Assembly (NCBI GenBank): GCA_018398805.1
Contig: JAGFBZ010000942.1
Location: 310,001-374,000 of the forward strand
Direction: 5' to 3'
Source: Hirundichthys speculiger
Taxonomy: Eukaryota; Chordata; Actinopteri; Beloniformes; Exocoetidae
Length of the DNA: 64,000 nt
Part shown: positions 48,164 through 58,217 of the stretch, piece after piece
Layout of the letters: each line of letters starts with the position of its first letter
How positions within the stretch are numbered: the stretch's first letter is position 1
Position numbers and translations under genes: made by a program
The notes under the pieces: generated by a model
The model's input: only the letters and a program-made list of their open reading frames with translations
What the model was told of the DNA's origin: nothing
Database searches by the model: none

Positions 48164-48953
48164 GACAGTTTCCTGGTCTGACAGTCAGACCAGCAGCAGT
48201 TATACTGGAGATCCAAAAGACCACCGCCTCAGCGTAACATTCAGTTCAATTCAATTTTATTTGTATAGCATCTATTGCAATGCAAATTGTCTGACCCTCC
48301 TTCCGAAGGCCAGCCGGGTAAAGACAGAAAAGGAGAGGGGAGACAGGACAGAGAGAGAGTAGACAACATACATCCTGGCGTATATAATTATTATCCATTA
48401 ACTTTAGCACTAAGAATTCCAGCACTGATATTCTGACAGATTCATTGTAAGTACATGAACTACAGAGATGACTATATAAACAGATGTAGGTAGCAACACT
48501 GAGATGAGATGGTCAAAGGACTAGATCGTCGGTCAGCATGTTCGTTGGTGCCCCGAAGACATCAACAAACACAGGTGAAGGTAAATGCTGGGATGGCCAG
48601 AGGATGGAAATGCAAATCAGTATGTAACTCAGGAAACTAGCCTGCAAATGTACAGAAAGAAATTGAGAAATAAAGGGGGGCAAAACAGCGCAACAAACTA
48701 CAGAAACAATGGAGCACAGTTACAGTTACAAGGTGCTCCTTATTATGGATAGAGCTGAAGGAAGAAGAGGAAAGGGAAAGAGGGGAGAGAAGAGAGGTGG
48801 AGACACCGCTCAGCAGATCATGTTGGCGTCCCCCTGCAGCGTAGGCCTATAGCAGCATAGCTATGACGAAGCTGTGATTAAGACGAGCTTACTCTAGTCT
48901 GAGCTCCTACAACTATGGCTTTAACTATTAGCCCCTACACATTATTGTTTAGA

Positions 48954-49172
48954 CTAACTGTAGGCTATACTGAACAGAAATGTTTTCAATTTAGTTTTAA
49001 AGATGGAGGTGGTGTCAGCCTCCTGAACCCAAACTGGTAGCTGGTTCCATAATAAAGGTGCCTGGTAGCAGAAGGCCCGTCCTCCAAATCTACGTTTAGA
49101 TATTGTAGGAACGATGAGTAATCCTGCACTCTGAGAGCGGAGAGCTCTATTAGGAGCATAACATGCTATCAA
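48954..49172 (-). pseudogene. LINE ORF2 C-terminal fragment (family A)
   Basis: The frame carries NRALRSQSAGLLIVPTISKR and TKLKTFLFSIAYS with a stop. It is closely similar to 38368-37979, showing that both copies come from one family. It is separated from the RT part by a short deletion at about 49230, where the LHWLP motif breaks off. Confidence 0.75.
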
Positions 49173-49230
49173 GTCTTGTAAATAGCGCGGAGCTAGGCCA
49201 TTAAGGGCCTTATATGTGAGAAGCAGAATT

Positions 49231-50528
49231 TTAAATGCAATTCGGAAGCCAATGGAGGGAGGCTAACACGGGAGAGATGTGATCTTGCTTACGGATTCCT
49301 GTCAGCACCCTCGCTGCTGCATTCTGGATCAATTGGAGGCTGTTCAGCGAGTTTTTCAGACATCCTGCTAACAACGCATTGCAATAATCCAGTCTAGAAC
49401 TGACAAATGCGTGGATTAATTTTTCAGCATCACCCTGGGAGAGGATGCTCCTAATCTTGGCAATATTTCGGAGATGAAAAAAGCCTGTCTTGCTAACCTG
49501 ATTAATATGCTGCTCAAATGACATATCATGATCAAAAAGGACTCCAAGGTTTTTCACAGTTGTACTGGAGGCCAGCATAAAATCACCTAATCTATTCCTC
49601 AGGTGTTTGGGACCAAAGACAATAATCTCTGTTTTATCCAAATTTAAAAGCAAAAAGTTGTGGGACATACAAGTCTGAATGTCATTAAGACACCCTTGAA
49701 GTTTGGCTAACGGTTCTGTTTCCTCTGGAATCGTGGATAAGTACAGCTGTGTATCATCAGCGTAGCAATGAAAGTTTATGCCGTGGTCCTGGATCATTTT
49801 TCCCAAGGGCAGCATGTATAAAGTGAAAATCTTTCCCAGAACTGAACCCTGTGGGACACCATAGCAGACCCTTGTCCATGCAGAAGAAATGTCATTAACA
49901 TGAACGAACTGGAACCTGTCAGATAACCAGACTAGCGCTGTCCCTTTATTTCCAATAGTGTGCTCTAATCTGTGCAGCAGAAAGCTGTGAACAACAGTCT
50001 CAAAAGCAGCCCTGAGATCCAGCAGGACAAGTACAGACACACATCCATTGTCTGAGGCCAAGAGGAGGTCGTTGGTAACTCTAACCAGCACCCTTTCTGT
50101 GCTATGATGTATTCTGAATCCTGACTGAAAAACTTCAAATAGATCATTTGTATGCAGGTGGTCTCCCAACTGACTTCCACCTACTTTTCCAGACTTTTAA
50201 AGATAAATGGAAGGTTGGATATTGGTCAATAGTTTGCCAAAATGTCTGGATCAAGAGATGGTTTTTTAAGCAAAGGTTTTATAACTGGAACTTTAAAAAC
50301 CTGTGGTACATATCCTGATTTTAGAGATAGGTTAACATGATCCAAAATTGACATACCAATAAAGGACATAACATCTTTGAGTAATCGAGTTGGAATGGGA
50401 CCCAACAGACATGTAGATGGTTGAGCTTTGCTGATGATTAAAACCAGCTCAGAGAGGCCTACAGGAGAGAAACAGTCTAGGGTCAAACCAGAACCAAAAG
50501 AAGTTACTGAAGATGAAGAAACACCCAC
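49231..50528 (-). pseudogene. LINE reverse transcriptase (family A), YADD retained
   Basis: The upstream frame (50528-50226) carries KPLLKKPSLDPDILANY and then a stop. The main frame (50169-49231) carries FQSGFRIHHSTE, LVLLDLRAAFETV (motif A), GVPQGSVLGKIF and FHCYADDTQLY with the catalytic YADD. It ends at LASLHWLP. The active-site motif survives, but the frame is split near 50170-50225, motif A is unusual (AAFETV for the common AAFDTV), and the C-terminus is lost. Confidence 0.8.
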
Positions 50529-50773
50529 AGCGGTTGGTAGTTGGGCTTGGTTGATTTCTTCTCAAATTCTGAATATTTTCCTGCTAAAGAAGCTCATAAA
50601 GTTTTCAGGACAGAGCAGCAGGAATGCACGGCCCGACAGAGTTGTGACTCTTTGTCAGCTTGGCCATAGTGCTGAACAGAAAACGTGGATTATTTGTGTT
50701 TTCTTCAATTAATGATGAATATTAAGATGTTCTAGCTCTGCATAGAGCTCATTTGTAGACAACTAAACTAACT

Positions 50774-50825
50774 TTCCAAGCACGATGGAAGTTCATCGTG
50801 CTTGGAAGTGAAGTGACACTTCACT
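50774..50825. repeat. Two overlapping perfect inverted repeats
   Basis: TTCCAAGCACGATG (50774-50787) pairs with 50794-50807 across a 6-base loop. AGTGAAGTG (50807-50815) pairs with CACTTCACT (50817-50825) across one base. Both lie in the LINE body. Confidence 0.9.
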
Positions 50826-51217
50826 ATCTGTTGCAGCGCTAAGAATGCTGAATTCGAATTTTATAAAATAGTGGTCCGAGAGAAGAGGATTGAGAGGCGA
50901 CACTAACAAGTGATCAGTTTCTATACCATAGGTATAATTAACCTTTCTGTTGTGTTCGGGTCAAATCTGACCGATTTCCTACTTTCATCAATCATACATA
51001 TTGTGTTTTACATTTGATTGTCTTAGGGCCTTATGATATCCTCCAGACTAGGCATTTGAACATATATAATTGCTGATCACCACTTTCATTGAATTTTGAG
51101 TAGTTTATTCAACTTTGTAACACCTGTGGTGTTCCCAGTCAAAAATGACCTTCATAGGAAATTAATGGGTGACCCTAGGATTGTGTTCATCCATCAGATA
51201 GTACACAACCACAAATA

Positions 51218-51219
51218 CA

Positions 51220-51253
<34 letters not shown>
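51218..51253. repeat. (CA)n microsatellite inside the piggyBac element
   Basis: About 18 uninterrupted AC/CA units. Confidence 0.9.
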
Positions 51254-51255
<2 letters not shown>

Positions 51256-51394
51256 CACCCCACATGAACCCTTTCAGACTGAACAATAGGTGTTTCCACC
51301 TCATTCCTGTGCTTATATGCCCATCCCCCCACATGAACTACAGCTTCCAAACTAAATGTATAACACTTGTTCCACATTTCAAAGTAAACAGTTA

Positions 51395-51706
51395 TGTGTT
51401 TGTTATGGGAACATTGTGTTTCAAGAGGAGACTCTTCTGGCAGATCTTGGGAAAGCTTTAGTGACTCCTCTGATTCAACGGCGCCAGCACCTTCCCCGTG
51501 CACCAGCCTCTGCCAGTCTGGTGAGGAGTCTGCAGCCCCAGCCACTGCCCTGCTGCTCTCCCCCCAAAACAGGGGCAGAAATGGAAGAAATGCGACCTCT
51601 GTGCCCCTAGAGACAATAAAACAAGTCTTATTTGTTTCAAATGTGATGCCTACGTTTGCAAGGCACACTACAATCTAATTGAAAAGTGCCACTCCTGTGT
51701 GTGAAG
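51395..51706 (+). pseudogene. piggyBac transposase C-terminal fragment, copy 2
   Basis: It has the same architecture as 11150-11457: a LGKALVTPLIQRRQHLP frame, then a shifted frame KKCDLCAPRDNKTSLI, then CKAHYN and KCHSCV with a stop. The Cys/His-rich zinc tail is complete but the catalytic core is absent. Confidence 0.75.
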
Positions 51707-51925
51707 ACACCCCCCCCCCCCCCCCTGTATTTTTGTATATTCACTGCAGTTATTCATGTAAACCACTAGTTTGAGACATTGTTTACAACTTAAAAGGGAG
51801 GTAAATAAAATTTGGTGATGATCAGTGGTTTTTCTGTTAATGTAGGAGCAGTTAAAACAGGCCGGTCAAATTTGACCGGGAGAACTAAAGTAAGGGGAGA
51901 GAAACAAACACGACACAAAGGTTAA

Positions 51926-52416
51926 AGCACTACATCGGTTCTTTCACTTTTTGAGACGCCCATCAACTTCAAAAGAGATCTAAAGGCTAACTTTAAGGCT
52001 GTCATTGTCAACATCCATGTGAATGTTTAAGTCACCCACTATGACTACTTTGTCTGAACTGAGCAGTAAACCAGATAAAAAATCTGAGAATCAGACAGAA
52101 ACACCAGCAGGTGGCCGGTACACTACCACCAACAAGACTGGCTTTTCCGATTTCCAGCTCGGGATGGTTAAACTAAGCGTGAGGCTTTCAAATGTATTAA
52201 ATCACATTTAGGTTTTGATTTTACTTGAAGGCTGCAGTTGTAGACGGCTGCTACTCCTCCACCTCGACCTGTGCTTCAGGGAATACGATAATTAATTCAA
52301 CCTGGTGGCTTAGCCTCATTTAAACTAACATATTCTTACTGCTGTAGCCATGTTTCGGATAAGCAGAAGACATCACTACGAGTCTCAGTAATTAGATTAT
52401 TGATTAACAGACTTAG
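51926..52416 (-). pseudogene. LINE endonuclease remnant (family A)
   Basis: On the - strand, translation around 52120-51990 reads YRPPAGVSV, then a stretch matching DFLSGLLLSSDKVVIVGDLN and IHMDVDND. This is the APE-type endonuclease motif region (GDFNxHxD), also intact at 47110 in the other LINE. It is the part cut off from its RT by the piggyBac insertion. Several stops are present. Confidence 0.65.
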
Positions 52417-52446
52417 GGCCCGATCTTACACCTCCTGCTAGATTTT

Positions 52447-52509
52447 GCAGATTTTGGGTATTGGGTAATGGGTGGTCTGACCACCCATTACCCAATACCC
52501 AAAATCTGC
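52447..52509. repeat. Perfect 31-bp inverted repeat with 1-base centre
   Basis: The left arm 52447-52477 (starts GCAGATTTTGGG, ends GGGTGGTC) is the exact complement of 52479-52509, with a single T between. It is part of an insertion of about 270 bases (52417-52690) that interrupts the LINE. Confidence 0.93.
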
Positions 52510-52889
52510 GAGATACCAGTACCGCAAGATACCGAGTTTGTGGAAAGCGCAACTGGCATGTCGGCGCGTAAAAGAGCTCGTCCAAATCGCATCATTGCGC
52601 GTCCACCCAGTCACATGTGGACTGCACAACCGGCTCTACCTCTCGATTATCCATCACTGTATTACTTTCATACATTATTATTCTCTTAAGGTCAGATGAT
52701 TTCTGTACAGCTGTGACATGATCTCATTCAGATGTTTGCTGTGGAGGAAACGAGGAGATCACAGAACTCTGTTGTGGAGTTTCTTGTACTGTGCTCGTAT
52801 CCCTCTGACCCCTCCTTGCGCTCGGAACACCTGAGATGCGCTCAGAGGTAGAAGGTAGATGTCATCATACGTGTTCCTCTGGCTCAATG

Positions 52890-53282
52890 CTCATACAATG
52901 ATCCGTTCTGCAGTATTTTAAAAAGCATGCTCTCAGCTCCTGTTGCTCCTTGATTCCCTGCACCTGCCTCTCGTTTGTTTCTCTGGGTATTTAAGTCTTG
53001 CCATTTTCCCCTGTTCTCTGTTGGTCCATTAGTTTTCGGGGCATGATTGTGGTTTGCTGTTCTGCCCATTTCCCTCTTGTCGTCCTTCTCCTCACCCGGT
53101 CTCCAGAAGCTAAGTTTAGGTTTGTACTTTGGTAATTTTTTGTTTTCTCAGACCTTAGAGTTTTTTGACTTTTGGGCATTTTTGAGATTTTGGATTTGTG
53201 TTCGCTGTGTTTTTTGAAATAAACCCTTTTTATTTGTACTCCTGCTCCTGGGTCGTCCTTCCTACACCTGCAGAACATGACA
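52890..53282 (+). mobile_element. Probable solo LTR
   Basis: It has a TATTTAAG box (about 52988), an AATAAA signal (53218-53223) and a terminal ...GAACATGACA, in the order expected of an LTR. It resembles 42650-42952. No internal retrotransposon region is beside it, and the left border and target duplication are not resolved. Confidence 0.45.
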
Positions 53283-53290
53283 ATTAGCAG

Positions 53291-53602
53291 TTACATGGCT
53301 GATTTCTCTATTTTTAGTGGTCGTGGGCAGTCGTCAAGAAGCAGCAGAGAAGCGTGTAAGACTGCAGCTCTGCATCCTGGCCTCCACCGTAGCGTTCCTG
53401 AGTAGCGTCTAATAAAATTGACCAAATTCCTAGAAATAAGAGCTGCACCGGGTGAATGAATGCTGTCTCTTCTAATCAGACCAGAATTTCCCCAAAATGT
53501 CTGCCAATTGTCAATAATTGTCAATAAAGGCCATGTCATTTGCTGGACACCACCAAGATAACCAACGATGGAGCGATGACATGCGGCTAAACATATCATC
53601 AC
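53291..53602 (-). pseudogene. LINE ORF1 C-terminal part (esterase-like)
   Basis: The frame contains VGYLGGVQQMTWPLLTIIDN, WQTFWG and SGLIRRDSIHSPGAALISRN. The last matches the IHPTxxGAxLLSRN block near the C-terminus of the SGNH/esterase-like ORF1 of fish LINEs. The His of the catalytic pair is present (IHSPGA). ORF1 proteins bind the element's RNA. The copy is incomplete. Confidence 0.6.
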
Positions 53603-53718
53603 TGGTCAAATAAGGAAAGGGACTAGAGAAGGCTACGAAGTCTGGCATGCTCTTTGCGTAATTAGTGGTGGTGATCCACAGGCCTTTGTTTTGGGCTACA
53701 CTTCCTCCAAAGCGTCAC

Positions 53719-54003
53719 CTAGCCGCCCTGACTGGCCAGCTGCTCAGGTGCTGCAGGGGAACTGCTCACTGCAGCTACACCAGGCTGGCCCACCACTGTG
53801 TCAGCCTGGCTACCTGTCGAAACTAATGGACTATGGTCTACTTGGGGCAACCGAGGCTCTAGCTGACTGAGCCTCGCCTCCAAAGCTGTGAATAAACTAC
53901 ACTTTATGCATTTACCATTCTCGCTAAAGGAGGTAGAGGAATAACTAAACATTTCACACACTGAGCAGTGAGAGGCAGAGATGGAGGGAGAGGAGAAGGT
54001 CAT
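53719..54003 (-). pseudogene. LINE ORF1 N-terminal part (Cys motif plus coiled coil)
   Basis: The frame begins MTFSSPSISASHCSVCEMFS, followed by KCIKCSLFTALEARLSQLE. CSVC...CIKC followed by a short leucine-rich coiled coil is the usual start of ORF1 in fish LINEs with an esterase domain. It continues into a Ser/Pro/Gln-rich linker and stops early. Confidence 0.6.
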
Positions 54004-54060
54004 GCTAAGAAGCTAGTAGGCTAATAAGCTGAAGAACTGGTAATTAGTGGCAGTAAAAAT

Positions 54061-56668
54061 CCCAAAGGAAATAGTGTGACTGGAATTACGTGCAAGTGCT
54101 CAATTACAAATGACAACAATAGTGTCCCCAATAGTTATCAATAAATCTAGTTTCATTGTAAAGAGGTTGAAAGACTCAGAAACAGTGACATCGCTCAAAC
54201 ACTGTTCAAACCACAGACAGGAAGTGACAACAGACAAACATCAGGGTATTATTTGGGTGCACATGCAAGTGTACGTTCGGTTCATTGGTCTGTGTGACGA
54301 TAACATGACTGATGCTGTGGTCGTTCTCCACAGCTGTTACACTGAGCCAGTCCGCCGACCAGAAGCAAGAGAAACGACGCACACGTTACCCAGAAGTCCT
54401 TGATTACGCAATCACACGTGGATCATTCGACCCAGTCTGATGGCAACGTGGGAAACTTTTCGCTGACGAGCAAAAATGATCATCTTTCCCCCACGCTCAC
54501 CGGCACGACAGTAAAGTATTTCTACAGGATGTTTAGTTAATGCCCAACATGTTTTGTGTTTTTAAAGGGATAAATGCTTCTCTGTCATAGAGCATCTTTT
54601 TAACCTCGTCTACTCTCTTACAAAGCCCTGTTTCTCATTGATCCAGTCACACAAACGCACTCTGCAGTCTTTTAGTTCCACAGTCACACACAATAAATAC
54701 TGTGTCTCTACTCGTTCAGTCCTAACGTGCAATACGCTAAAATACACTATTTGACAGCTTTAAACATGTTAATCCCACTTGGCGAGTCCCACAACGCCCA
54801 TGTCAGCAGCAGAGAACATTTGCCTCCCACCTCATTACCTGTTATACAGACGTTGAGGGACTTTTGAGCCAAAATATCCATTTAATTATGGTCTTATTGA
54901 GTTTCAGTGGAGCTCGGCAAGCCATATGTCTCAGTTTCTATCCTTTAAAAAGATATATATACCATAAATAAAAGAAAAATAAAAGTGACACAAGACAGGA
55001 AAAGACCTTAAAATAGACACCAACAACAAAAAAGTAAACTTTTCAACAGCTCATGTGTGATGTGGGTGAGGATGTGATGTGTTCCAAGGAAGGAAGTAGT
55101 CATTCAATTATGATATTACTGATGAAGATAGAAAATATTGCACCGCATCCTTGGCTTCTGCAGTGCCAGTCCACACAGCATTCATACTGCCTCCATTACA
55201 CCTCTGTTACTTCCTCCAAAGGTGGTACAGAGTGGTACAAAGGGTCACACCGTTCCGATGCCATCCACACAGCACAGCGGGACCGAATAATGGTGCAACA
55301 GGGCAGGACCATTAGATGCAAGTATATTTATAAGAGAAAAACCATGGAGTGGTCTTTGGGTTTTCTCAATTATAGTGATGAATTTACAGAAAAAAAGGCC
55401 TTTTGTATATACAGGATGCTCACACAAACACACACAAACGGGGGTTAGTTTGGCAGCCGGACCCTTTTAAAGCTGCAATCCACAGTGACTGAACTGTGAC
55501 ATCCGAGCTAAGTCTTTACAGACGACAGTGCTGAGCTCCCCCTCTCGTGATTTGACTGTTGTTCACTCATCAGCTTCTTCCCTTCAGACCGTCACCACAC
55601 AGAAATGTGGCAAGATGAAGCCAGACTTGCAGCTCTGGCATCTGTCCTTTCGAAACATTTCAAAAAAGAAAAAAAAAACTGAGATGAGCTCAGAGAGTCT
55701 GAAATAAATTTGTGAGCTCAGACTGTGACTCCCCAGACACATCAGAGTGTGACATCTGTGCCGCTCCGCGATGTTAATGATGACTTATAAAATGGATACT
55801 TCTCGTCTTACGCTCTGATTGGCTGAGCCCAAGCTATTGTTAAACGCCCAATAAACGAACACCTGTGACTGCATAAATGTTAATTTAAATGTTAATGTGC
55901 CAGAAGAAGATCCTTCCTCACATCCAGACTCGAGCATTGTGCAGGGATTCACTTTGTGCAGCGGGTTAAGGGAAGAGTTTCATTTACTGAGTACACCGGC
56001 CTGTTATGCTGAAGAAATAACAGCTGACGCGGAGTCGGGTTTCTCATCTCCAGCTCAGTCTCATCACATTAACAGTGAAAGGGGGAAAGTATTAACATAG
56101 AGGATGGAATGGAGATGTATGTTTCACGGTCGCTGGCTTTTGTTGCCTTGATGAAATGAAAGTGATCTGGGTGTCGGGAGCTCGAACTATCATTACCTCA
56201 AAGTCCACAAAAGTCTGTCTCCCTCAACGCTGTCTGAGACGGAGAGCAAGTGTCGTCTGTTGGGATCGCTGACTCGAGGCTTCGCTCTCCGGACTCCTGG
56301 CTGCGGAGGAGGATCACGCGTCACCTCCTCCTCAATAACATCAAAACGCAGAGCCGAGGAGGCGAGGGGGGAGAAAGGGAGCGAGGTGAGGGAAGGTCGG
56401 AGGAGCAGAAAATTAAAGAGTAAGCCACGAGGGGCCACAGTGATTTAAGAGGATAAGTCTTTGTCTTTTTAAAATCCTGTTAGCTGATTTAACATCAGAG
56501 TAAAACACGTGGGACGCTACTTTCTTTATTGCTTTTATAAAACCTTAAAGTCTTAACATCCTGTGTAATAAAAGGGAGCTGCAGTAATATATATGATAAT
56601 CTGAAATCTGTCCGTATACATACACAACAAGAGGTGACGACCCACAGAATGGCATGAAAGTACTGAAT

Positions 56669-56709
<41 letters not shown>

Positions 56710-57401
56710 AAAAGTGAACGTGAAGCCGGCTGCAGCTCATACAGTCGCAGGTCTAACGGTGAAATTGCGAAGAGCAAAGTTGGAGTGTGGGAGCCGAGCT
56801 GGTGGATCAAAGCGTGTATTTACCTTCAGCTCCAGCGACCCGACTTAAATCCCATCACATGGCAAGGAAGGTTCCCAGTGTCAGGGAGGTTTTCAATTTA
56901 AATCAAAGATTAAAGTCAAATGACTTTACATCGGTGCCGCTGCCGTCCTCTTCAGGAACGGAGGAATTTGACTTGAAAGTCAATAAACACGGAGTACAAC
57001 GTGTAACACTCAAAAATGTGTCCAGATTATCCAGCCGCCTCCGAATCCTACTTGAACTGAACACATTTTGGGTCCTTCAGTTAGAGAGCTGAAATAATTA
57101 GTCAATGAGCCGATCAGGTGATCGATGAGAAATTAAGCTGCGCACGCTTCATTGACTGATCATGTGAGTCACCCGTCAGGGAAACAAGAAACCTTTCAGC
57201 TCTCTGATGTGGCAATTTGCATATTGTCTGAACAGAAGCACCAACTAAGGCGGTGGGAAACTGTCGGAGACTCCAGGCCCTTCATTCAGATTATAAATGC
57301 TAGCGGAGCCCAGGAGAAGTCAGGAATAACGAGGGGAACAGTAGCGGCGGGTTTACACGTGTCTGAGTTGGTTCCCGCCAAGGCTCGGAAAGTTAGCGTG
57401 A
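54061..57401. other. Intergenic sequence without recognised genes
   Basis: The first few hundred bases may be LINE 5' UTR. A CA repeat lies at 56671-56706. No host exon is recognised. Confidence 0.4.
56671..56706. repeat. (CA)n microsatellite
   Basis: About 18 uninterrupted AC/CA units. Confidence 0.9.
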
Positions 57402-57409
57402 CCTGAGAG

Positions 57410-58209
57410 TAGGGGTGAGTATTGGCAAGGACCTCGCAATACGATATGTATCATGATACTTGGGTCACAATATATTATCACGATATTATATATTGCGATA
57501 TTCTACCCAGTTAATATCAAAATTAAAAGTAGAGATGAAAAATCAAGTTGCTGTATATGTTCATCAGATGATATTGATCATTCAGAGGACAAATTGAGTC
57601 AAAACTATTTGCTTCAAAACAACCTATTTATTGTTTATTACTCTCCGCCAAGGAGGTTATGTTTTCGGTGGTGTTTATCTGTTTGTCTGTCTGTGTACAA
57701 GATAACTCAAAAAGTTATGGATGAATTTTGATGAACTTTTCAGGAGTTGTCAGAAATGTGAAAAGGAAGAACTGATTTCATTTTGGGTGTGATCTGGAAG
57801 AAATCCTGGATTCCAGATCACTTTCAAATTTTCGATAACATTGCGGTCAATGGGGCCGAAAACTTTGTTTCTCAATATCTCCGATAATTATTGCCCAAAA
57901 CTCATGAAATTTGACTCAGGGATTGACAATGGGAACCTCTATCAAATTTCAAAGGCTGATCCGGATATGACCCATATTGCAGATTTTATCACAATCTGTA
58001 AATCGCTAAATGGGAGAACTGTTGCACTTGGCGGAGGTCAAGTCGCTTTTCTAGTTATTAATGTTTTTGCACATTTAAATTTTAAACAATTTAAATGTGA
58101 AAATTAAACAATTTTCCTAAAAAAATCAATATTAGGAGCTGAAAAATCGATATTATATTGGGCAGCCGAAAATCGCGATATATTGCCAAATATTTTTTTC
58201 ATACCCGTA
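57410..58209. mobile_element. hAT MITE with 8-bp duplication, split by another repeat
   Basis: The flanks CCTGAGAG (57402-57409 and 58210-58217) are identical. The left terminus is TAGGGGTGAGTATTGGC and the right terminus, reversed, TACGGGTATGAAAAAAATAT. Subterminal CGATATTATATATTGCGATA repeats are present. The 'CTCCGCCAAGG' repeat is inserted at about 57641-58056. Confidence 0.82.
57641..58056 (+). mobile_element. 'CTCCGCCAAGGAGG' dispersed repeat, copy 2
   Basis: Homologous along its length to 40163-40603 and ends TTGGCGGAGGTC...GCTTTTCTAG. It is nested in the hAT MITE and so inserted later. Confidence 0.75.
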
Positions 58210-58217
58210 CCTGAGAG

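Larger units (their letters stand above)
44577..48238 (-). mobile_element. L2-like LINE, nearly full ORF2 (family B)
   Basis: The element is read on the - strand. The endonuclease region starts at about 47490 (LNARSIANKSFSLNDLF) and continues through LILGDFNLHVDD and HQKGHILDLVF. The reverse transcriptase follows, then the C-terminal LASLHWLPV-like region to 44747. The 3' end carries a (TTAC) tail at 44577-44592. It is followed directly on the + side by the 3' end of another LINE at 48241. ORF2 is broken at about 47395 (frameshift), 46612-46614 (stop) and about 45560 (frameshift), so the copy is dead. Confidence 0.85.
50938..51925 (+). mobile_element. Nonautonomous piggyBac element, 988 bp, TTAA ends
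   Basis: TTAACCTTTCTGTTGTGTTC at the left is mirrored at the right by TTAACCTTTGTGTCGTGTTT (reversed). TTAA is duplicated at 50938-50941 and 51922-51925, and subterminal GGTCAAATCTGACC/GGTCAAATTTGACC motifs are present. The interior keeps only the 3' end of the transposase and a CA repeat. It sits inside the LINE starting at 48241. Confidence 0.88.
48241..54060 (-). mobile_element. L2-like LINE, long copy (family A) with nested insertions
   Basis: In order on the - strand: ORF1 fragments (54003-53719 and 53602-53291), endonuclease remnants (about 52415-51926), RT (50937-49231), the C-terminal region (49172-48954) and a 3' end TTCAATTCAATTTTATTTGT at 48245. The piggyBac element at 50938-51925 splits the endonuclease/RT boundary. 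An LTR-like piece (52890-53282) and another insertion (about 52417-52690) lie between ORF1 and the endonuclease. The 5' border is approximate. All frames are interrupted. Confidence 0.78.
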
